Positions 56,779 through 64,000 of a stretch of 64,000 bases of DNA are shown piece after piece. Positions within the stretch are counted from its first letter, which is position 1. Every line of letters begins with the position of its first letter. This DNA is from Panicum virgatum (taxonomy: Eukaryota > Streptophyta > Magnoliopsida > Poales > Poaceae): the NCBI RefSeq assembly GCF_016808335.1, contig NC_053138.1, positions 14,563,900 to 14,627,899 on the forward strand. Reading direction: 5' to 3'. The notes under the pieces are model-generated. The model had not been told where the DNA came from and did no database searches. It worked only from the letters and a program-made list of their open reading frames with translations. The position numbers and the translations under genes are program-made.

Positions 56779-59721
56779 TCTATTATATTAATAAGGGAGT
56801 GTTAAAAAAGCCACCACATTCGCTGAGAGGGTCTAGAAATTCCCACATTAATCTAAAAACGAGAAGGATTTCAGCCGTTGGATTTTATGAAGATCTAACG
56901 GTCTAAACTAACTCAAAGAGTCCATAGCAAATACGATTAATAAATAGCTTATCATGGAATTAAATCTATTATATTATTAAAAAGTGTTAGAGCAGTCCCA
57001 ATGTACACTATCTATGGATGGTGTCTATGCTGCTAAATTTAACCATACGGTTTCTTAACGTGGCTCCATTCTCTCTCCTCAATCTAATCTCTATGCTTCA
57101 TCCGTCCTCCCATCTCTCTCTCAGCAACGCAAGGAGAGCCTAAGCCTTGCTGTTTGGACCTCACGATCTCCTCTACATATGCTCAGCCAAGCAGCAATTT
57201 CGGCAGCTAGCACTCCATCCCGCCCCTCGGTGCCATGGGCCCGTGTGCATGCGTGTCAAATTAATTCTGCTACCGCCAGGTACGGTGTTACCAGCATGTA
57301 TCACTCTTTCCTATCAATTCATTCCAATAGCTAATGATTCATGTAATCAGACTTCAATTTCGAACATCCAAGAGTCAATTTCTCCTAAAAAAAAGGAGAG
57401 TCAATTTGCTAGGCATTTGATTTCGGACACTATGTTTGATTTTTCATCTATGGGCGTTGAATGCGACAAGGCTGCCATGGCCCCAGGCCTTGGCAGCGAT
57501 CTTCTGCATGAACCAGGCCTCGGCAGCGAGTTGCGCACGGGCACGCGAGCAAGCACGAAGGTGGCGAGGCCACGTGCGCACGCGCGAAAGGCGGCAGCGA
57601 GGTCTGTACGTCCAACGCTAGCATGTGCGTGCGGCTAGGTCGAGTGTTAAAAAATCATTATATTTGTTTAAACGAGTTCAAAATTTCCACATTAATAAGT
57701 GACACCACGTTCATGAGAGAATCTAGAAATTTCTACGTTAACAACGAAGTTTGAAAATAAACTATCAAATTCGCTGAAAGGGTCTAGAAATTCTCACGTT
57801 AATTGAAAAATAATAAGAATATATACTGTTCAATTTTATAAAAAATTACATTCTAAACTAAATCAAAGTGTCCATATCAAATATGATGAATAAATAACAT
57901 ATTATACAATTAAATTTGTTATATTAATAAGAGGGTATTAACGTCGAGAGGGTCTATAAGTTCCCATCTTAATTGAAAAAACATAAAAATATACATTATT
58001 AGATTTTATGAAGATCTAACGGTCTAAACTAACTCAAAGAGTGCATATCAAATGCAATTAAAAATATATTATTATGGTTTTTTTAATAAAAATTAAGACT
58101 TAGGATATGACCGAAGAGTTATTGCCGAATACGATTAGTAAAAGCTAAATTCGGAATTAAAAAAAAAGAAAATTAGGACCAAAGAGTCCACGACGAACAC
58201 GATTGGTAAATAGCTAAATTTCAAATTAAAAAAATAGCACTTGATAAAAAAGTACATGTTGAATACTACTGTAAATAGCTAATTCGAATTAAAAACATAA
58301 TAAAACCATCAATTGATCCAAAAGTTCATATGGAATATGACTAATGAATACATATATTTAGAATTGAAATTAAAACATTAGTAATTGACTTTTGTAGCGA
58401 TTAAGAAGCAAATTAGAAAGAAAAAACAGCTCAATAAATAGTAAATGTCAAAATCCAACTAATAAATAATCAAATTCAAAGTTAAAAAAAGAAATTACAA
58501 GTTTAATAAGTGTTCAAGGTCAAATATGATTAATAAATAGTTAAATTTAGAATTAGAAATAAGGAAATAGGTATTTAATTTGTATATGAATTGTAATGTA
58601 AAATAGCTAAATAAAGGTATGTATCAATATAATTAATGAAAATGAATATTTTTATTTGGATTAAGCTGAAAAGCAAATTACATATGTAATTAGTCCATAT
58701 AGAATAAATTTAAGTAAGCTACATGTACAAGTATGGCTTGAAATTAGCATGATAATAGAAAAGTATATAGAACTTTGATTTCTATAATCATATAATGGCT
58801 AGGTTAATGGAAAGAGTTCGTCAAATATAATTAATGCTAACTTGAAATTAAAAGGAAGAAGTGTATTTTTCACCTCTTAAGAATGGAAATAGTATGATAT
58901 TCAGTCTTTATATTTTGATTGGTAGTATGATATTCAATCCCTTAACTAACTAAACCTGTGCACCAATCATCCAACCTCAGCTTAACACTGGTTTAGTGAC
59001 ATCTTGCAATCATTTAGGCCATATAATCATATGACTAATCACTCTGTTGCCACATGGACTGAGTAAAAGAATATTATAAAGTCTACCAATTTTTTTTGAA
59101 GAAATTATTTAATTAGGAATCCTATAAAAGTTAACACGTGTCAGATTTTGAGAGGTGATGATGACCATTGAAGTGGTGAGCACAAAATAGAGGAATGCAT
59201 CTTACCTGCTGCAATAGTGAATTTATAGATCCCGTGCACGACAATGATGCACCAGCCGTAAGATAATATGTGTGCATGTATGCATCAAACTTTAGGAATA
59301 GAACATCGGAGAATAAAGAAAAGAAAGAAGATTATTTACTTCTACTGGTATACATTGAACACTCATCTAGATCTTTTTTCTAAACTTTAAGGATATTTTT
59401 TTCATGAACTGTGACTGAAATTATCAAGTGAAAAGGTGCATAGCCAATGAAAATTAAAAAAATATTCATACAACAAATATTTCAATGAAATATAAGTATG
59501 AGGGGTAAAAAATATAAAAATATATGGTTATATATAAGATATTCAACCCCCTGAATTTATGTTTTAAAAAATATTTCACGAAATATGACTAATGTAAAAG
59601 GCATAAATAACTTTTCAGTTTGGGACATCTCGAAAAGAAATTATAATGATACTATCTGGAAATATATAAAAATTATCTAATGACTAGCTACCCGCGCTAT
59701 TAGTGCGGGCCACCTTGCTAG
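56779..59721 (+). mobile_element. Non-autonomous Helitron, 2.9 kb
   Basis: The 5' end TCTATTATATTAATAAGGG follows an A. The 3' end has a hairpin CCCGCGC-TATTA-GTGCGGG (59691-59709), an 8-nt spacer and terminal CTAG (59718-59721) followed by T. Insertion between A and T, a 5' TC, and a hairpin just before CTRR are the Helitron hallmarks. The interior is AT-rich with repeated words (TCTAGAAATT, GATCTAACGGTCTAAACTAA). A 5'-end-like copy at about 56965 and another at about 57918 suggest nested relatives. No Rep/helicase coding is present. Confidence 0.75.
57436..57638 (+). other. GC-rich insert in the Helitron, possible captured gene fragment
   Basis: A sharply GC-rich block (57440-57640) with GGCCTTGGCAGCGA / GGCCTCGGCAGCGA repeats sits within otherwise AT-rich Helitron DNA. 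It contains a short ORF but no recognisable domain. Helitrons in grasses often carry gene pieces; whether this is one is unproven. Confidence 0.3.
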
Positions 59722-61750
59722 TTATTATTATTTACTGGACAAGGACGTTGTTTTGCTCCAGTCATCTACTTATATTAGCCGAGTACATAATAGAAGCACT
59801 TATCGGATTTAGCACACAGCATAGTATATATCGTTAACAACATTACCTAGTGAACAATTTTTTAAGCTGTGCATAAAAACATTACCCATAATGCGGCATT
59901 ATATTTTAGATACGTCATGTCATCGTGAAATTAGAACTCATGACCTATAGCTGCAAAAATAAAATTACTTCGCCTAGCTAGATGCCAATCCATCAGCAAG
60001 GTGCATATGAGTAAACATCAAAGTCTCGGCGTGAGCTTAACGGCTCGCGCTGTTGCAAACTCTATTTCTTCCATGTTAATACAAAGATACGTAGCCCTCC
60101 TGCGTATTAGAGGGAAAAAAAGTAAACGTCAAAGCTAAGCTTAGGTGATTTTTTTCATGTGATGACGCATATATCCAATTCTTTAGTTCCTTAGGGTATG
60201 GAAGGTGCTTATTATCTTTAATATCATCATTTTAGCCATCCTCTTGTGCTCGCTCGAATTAATAAAAATCACAACTAAGTTGAAATGGATTAATAACAGT
60301 AACTATATATTAATCTATATATGCACGTAACCAACGGAACCGCACTTCCGACAACTTAGGTTTCTCCATATATATGGCCGTAAATATAATCATTGCTCAT
60401 AATGCGTCATCGTACCTTAGTAATTGAAAGATTGTTTTTAAATTACTGCAGAAAACGGCGTTGATGACTTAAAATTATAAACATCATGTTCCAAATAAAT
60501 ATTTTTATTTTTTTGAAAAAACAAATCATGATGGTGATCTCTCTGGGACGCATGAGATGTACTGTGCATTTATGTCAAAAATCTTGACAGCTGTGCTTTG
60601 AGAAATTCTCATTACTAACATGGTCATCATCCAGTTAGACACATAGCGTGCAGCAGAAATTAATAGCATACAAAATCAGCAGTCTGATGAATCCAACCCA
60701 TTTTTGAACTTCAGCAACGTTGCAGTGTAATAGGTAAAATGCGGCAGGTCACATTATACAACGTCTCCATATATATGAACGCTCGTTTGGAAGCCAGACA
60801 CGTCGCAGTCCGGCATTATATTGGAGGCTGCACACGCTGCCATTTTTTGTGCAGGGCCGGGTAAGCCATTATTGGGAGACCTGGCCACATATTCCCATCG
60901 CCCAGATGCGAGGCTGCTATACTGGGAGACCAGCTGATCCATATTCACGAGTAGCTAGAGATCGAGAAAAGGTTGGCCACTTTATTAATAAATCATGTTA
61001 TTTTTTTTAGGTAAAGGAAAAGTTAGTTCCAGCCTTTTGCATATCGTGATGTATACAGCCATCATCGTTGATCGACACTCATGGGGTGTGTCAATGATCA
61101 GTTTTTGCTCCCTTTTAATAGTGATGAATAGCTCTTTTGCTGATGTTTTTCATCAACGTGGTAGGGTTTGGGCTGCGAAACTGAAGAGTAAATGTGAGGA
61201 GTTTATTCAGTGTTGCAAAAACTGATGAGACGAGGTATGTAGCTTAGCCATATATGTTAGCTGTGTGTTGACCGTGTCCACCCCGGCCCAATCGTCCTTT
61301 CTGTAACGGTTTCGCTATGCACTCAAACTTTCTGGAGAGAATAGTCTGCTAACATACAGTTCACTTGCTCCATGTGTCTGCATAGTGTATTCTGTATGAG
61401 CTACCGTATAAGTGTACCAGCAAAAAAAAAACTATCGTATACGTGTACAAATGATATATTGGGTTCCGATTTGATTGGAAGGGATGATACATAGTCGATA
61501 CCAGTAGTGGCTATGGATGCCTGGATAACCAGTAGTACTACAGTAGGGGATACAGTACCCCGATTCTGTTTCCGTTAAAAAAAAGAGAAAAAGAAAGAAA
61601 CCGGAAAATGCATAGTAGAAGAAAGAAACCTGCTCTGCCTCCAGTAGCTCAGTGGACGATAGACCAGTCAATGAGTTGACAGCGTCCACCCAATCGTCCT
61701 CACTTTCTCGGCTTCCGCCTCGCCGCCCCGATCAGCACGCCGACGCGGCG
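59722..61750. other. AT-rich intergenic DNA, nothing recognised
   Basis: Mostly AT-rich. A 64-aa minus ORF (60948-60754) and a 76-aa plus ORF (60995-61225) show no family features and are probably chance. Confidence 0.4.
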
Positions 61751-62210
61751 ATGCCACTCTCGCCATCATCCAGGTGCCCGAGGACCACAGGTCCTCCGCG
61801 TCCCGAGTCCCGCGCCCGGCCCGGCGCCGTCGTCTACCTCATCTACCGCCACCGCGCGCCCACCTTCTCCGTCGCTCGCCTCCCTCGCCATCCGCGGCCT
61901 GGACAGCCTCACCACCCCTCGTCCACGCTCTCCCCTGAGCTCGACGCCGCCGTGCGCGCCAACAACGGCAGGAACAAGAAGGTCGGCATCGAATACCGCG
62001 TCGACAGGAGCGTCACGGTCTCCTACTCCGGCCAACGGCTCGCCACGGGGCGGTGGCCCGTGTTTCGGCAGGAACCGCGGAACGTGACGGTGCTCGTGGC
62101 GGCGATGAGGGACTAGGGCGTGCGGCTCGTGGAGGAGCAGTTGGGAGCGAGACAGCTCACCGCGGAGCAGTCCGCGGGCGCTGTGACGCTGGCGGCGCGT
62201 TCGGGACACG
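61751..62210 (+). pseudogene. NDR1/HIN1-like (LEA_2 domain) gene remnant
   Basis: The frame from 61751 shows VVYLIYRHRAPTFSV, LSPELDAAVRANNGR, IEYRVDRSVTVSYSGQRLA and EPRNVTVLVAA, the order seen in the single LEA_2 domain of NHL proteins, which are plasma-membrane proteins linked to pathogen response. Between FSVA and the next block the expected ASLAIRGLDSLT lies in a neighbouring frame (about 61880-61915), so two compensating indels are present. A TAG at 62114-62116 interrupts the domain, while GVRLVEEQLGARQL continues in frame after it. The N-terminal membrane helix and the C-terminus are missing or unrecognisable. Confidence 0.65.
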
Positions 62211-62529
62211 CTATTGGCAGTTGCCTGCCGCGGCGTATCCACGCGCCAGCAGGTTCCGGTAGCCACCAGTCAGTCCAGGCGGCGATGGGACAAGCCTCGC
62301 CGGAGCCCCGGATGCCGAAGCGAGCGAGGGGCCTCTGCAAACGAAGACGCCCTCCGCGATGTGCCTAATCTGGGCCGCCGAATCCCGATCGCATGCACCC
62401 AGGGGTCGACGGTATTTGAAATACCGTCCCCACATCCCACCCTTGGAGTCCAACTCCGCGCCCGCGCTGCCTCAAGCCGCGGCTCGCCGGAGCGGCAGAG
62501 CCCTCAGGACGTCCCTAGCTGACTAGCGT
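62211..62529. other. GC-rich flank of the NHL remnant
   Basis: Open frames on both strands without recognisable domains. A short palindrome GGTATTTGAAATACC is at 62410. It may hold more decayed NHL sequence. Confidence 0.35.
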
Positions 62530-63044
62530 TGACAGCCAAATTTGGCACCTGTCGAGGCCGACCGGTCGGGCCGACCAGTCAGACCGGTCTGTTCTGTATA
62601 GTCCGAGTAGAATTAGGGTTTTTGTAAAGAGTCCTCATGTAATCCTACTCATGAAAGGGTACATCTTCCCCGGCCTATAAATATAAAGGCTAAGGCCAAT
62701 TGAGGTTATTCCCAATCGAATCAATACAAAAAATCACATTACTTTTTATCTCTCAAACCTTAGCCTTTTCCAACCCTAGATTGCTTTTTTCCTTCGTCTC
62801 GACGGCGTTTGAAGACGTTCTGAGTGGCCAGCCGACCTCAGGACAACTCTACATTCACGAGCTCCGACGGGGTCCCTCTCGAGCTCACTGTTCTAGGTCT
62901 TTGTGAAGCCCTGCCTTCACCGGTCAGACCGGTCGGCGACACCGGTCAGACCGGTCCGCCCAGAGTTTCACTGTGTTGATCATTTTGATGATCGTTCGCG
63001 CGTTCTAGTGCATTCGAGTGTGTTGGTGCGATTCTATGTCAACA
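62530..63044 (+). mobile_element. 5' LTR of a retrotransposon, left edge approximate
   Basis: It contains ACCGGTC-rich words, a TATAAATATAAAGG box at about 62676 and a transcribed-leader-like stretch. It ends near TGTCAACA just before the primer-binding site. The exact start (about 62530, TGACAGCC) is a guess, because no target duplication can be paired within the window. Confidence 0.55.
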
Positions 63045-63051
63045 TGCTTTT

Positions 63052-63070
63052 TGGCGACTCCGCTGGGGAA
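63052..63070 (+). other. Primer-binding site TGGCGACTCCGCTGGGGAA
   Basis: This motif directly follows the LTR. It is the tRNA-complementary primer site used by a large class of plant gypsy elements, and places the element in plus orientation. Confidence 0.7.
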
Positions 63071-63117
63071 CAGATTAATCTAGTTTAAAATCAATCTAAT
63101 CTAGCTTCCCCGAGAAG

Positions 63118-63445
63118 ATGGGTACTCATGGTAACATCCACAACGACAACGTCATCAAGGCGACCATGGAGGAGCTCACCGAAGAGGAGCGCAAGGCCTA
63201 CCTCATCGCTGAAGAGCACCTGAGGGAGCACTTCCTTCGGGGATTCAAGAAGGAGCGAGGAGGCCTATTCAAGAGGGTCGTGGAGTTCGTGATGCCATTG
63301 TTCAAGCTGAACCAAGACAAGGTCGAGGTACTTCCTAATGATTCCTCTGAATTAGTTAAGCACTTCTCTCTTATGATAGATTCGAAAATATCTGCTGCAC
63401 AAGTAGCCGCGGGAGAGAGTTTTGCTGGGCTTAATGATCAGATTG
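63118..63445 (+). pseudogene. Retrotransposon gag N-terminus, cut by an LTR insertion
   Basis: The ORF starts MGTHGNIHND 48 bp after the primer site and encodes about 109 charged residues (MEELTEEERKAYLI, FKRVVEFVMPLFKLNQDKVE, HFSLMIDSKISAAQ). It stops only because the sequence changes at 63446 to TGTAACACCC. I assign it to gag from its position after the LTR and primer site. The remainder is displaced or outside the window. Confidence 0.65.
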
Positions 63446-64000
63446 TGTAACACCCTAATTTATTTTTCCTATTTAATAATAAATTTAATTGGTTTTATTT
63501 AATTTTCTAGGATTTAATTGGCTTAGCCTTGCATTTATAATTTATTTTGCTTCATAAAGTAATTAAAATTTCTTTTAGGGCTAACATGTTTGTGCATTCA
63601 TGCTGGTGCATGGTTTTACTTGAGTGTTGTAGGGTTTGAATTCAAATCCTCTTGAATTCAAATAGTTAGAGTTGAGTTTGAAAAAGGAGAAAGAAAAAGA
63701 GGAAAGGAAACTAGAAACCCAAACCGGACCCAAAACCCAGCGAAGCTCAGCCTTGGCCCAGCCCGCGACCCCCTTTCCTTTTCTCCCGAGCCGGCCCAAA
63801 ACCCGCCTTCCCAGCCCAGTGCTCCAGCCCTTTCCCAGCGCGGCCCGACGGCGTAGCTCAACCGGCCCAGCACCGCGCCTTCCCTCAGCCGCAGAAGGGC
63901 CAACGTCCCTTCTCTCTGACCAGGAAGCCCCACCGCACGGCACCACGCGTAGTGCCCTCTTTACCTCTCTGACAGCCGGCCCCGCTCGCCAGATCTTCAG
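63446..64000 (+). mobile_element. Gypsy-type LTR, plus orientation, inserted in gag; runs off the window
   Basis: It begins TGTAACACCCTAATTTATTT, a typical grass gypsy LTR start. An AT-rich segment is followed by a C-rich GCCCAGCCCG-type segment, the same plan as LTR C read in its own orientation. It is nested in the gag of the element starting near 62530. Confidence 0.65.

Noticed and set aside
60754..61225. Small ORFs of 64 and 76 aa as genes
   Set aside because: No domain, no splice partners and no conserved pattern; chance ORFs in AT-rich DNA.
1..64000. tRNA, rRNA and CRISPR-like structures, and bacterial-type operons
   Set aside because: No cloverleaf with conserved T-loop words, no rRNA blocks and no spaced identical repeats with unique spacers were seen. 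The periodic arrays found are LTR-internal tandem repeats.

Overview
This window is nuclear DNA from a grass (Poaceae). Genes are GC-rich at the 5' end, have short GT-AG introns, and sit among nested LTR retrotransposons, an L1-type LINE, Tourist-, Stowaway- and hAT-type MITEs and a Helitron. The PIN gene, the MIZU-KUSSEI1-like gene and the Sirevirus-style LTRs fit a cereal or panicoid grass, but I cannot name the species from sequence alone.

Layout. 1-216: right end of an ACCGGT-rich hAT-like element. 422-4787 (+): isoprenylcysteine methylesterase (ICME), 11 exons, 413 aa, intact. 4788-6277: intergenic, with one unassigned minus-strand ORF. 6278-29850: a nested repeat block of about 23 kb. 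A Tourist-like MITE carries a second MITE, and a neighbouring MITE is split by a minus-strand L1 LINE (6891-11240), three related gypsy-type LTR blocks (11241, 23491, 27489), a decayed minus-strand gypsy gag-pol (about 18650-22202) and a Sirevirus-like solo LTR (14924-17636). 30763-32281: a second Sirevirus-like solo LTR. 33275-34165 (+): intronless MIZU-KUSSEI1-like gene. 35981-37683: Stowaway, hAT and ACCGGT MITEs. 37684-49013: a complete Tat-lineage gypsy element in minus orientation, with target duplication GAAGG, paired LTRs and a decayed gag-pol that retains the second RNase H. 50001-52313 (+): canonical long-loop PIN auxin exporter, 6 exons, 592 aa in my model. 54576-56233 (-): divergent homeodomain-leucine-zipper gene. 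56779-59721: non-autonomous Helitron. 61751-62210: broken NDR1/HIN1-like (LEA_2) gene. 62530-64000: start of another LTR retrotransposon, with its gag cut by yet another LTR.

Four protein-coding genes look functional or potentially so: ICME (protein prenylation turnover), the MIZ1-like gene (root hydrotropism family), PIN (polar auxin transport) and the HD-Zip-like regulator. Two of them, PIN and MIZ1-like, belong to families acting in auxin or root tropism, but nothing here shows they are co-regulated, and plant gene neighbours are normally independent. Most of the window is repeat DNA. I did not find a clearly new biological system. The most interesting items are the divergent HD-Zip-like gene with a MITE abutting a splice donor, a 97-bp palindromic tandem array inside a solo LTR, and a roughly 30-bp duplication bracketing the 22.8-kb nested insertion. 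Exon boundaries were read by eye and not aligned to transcripts.
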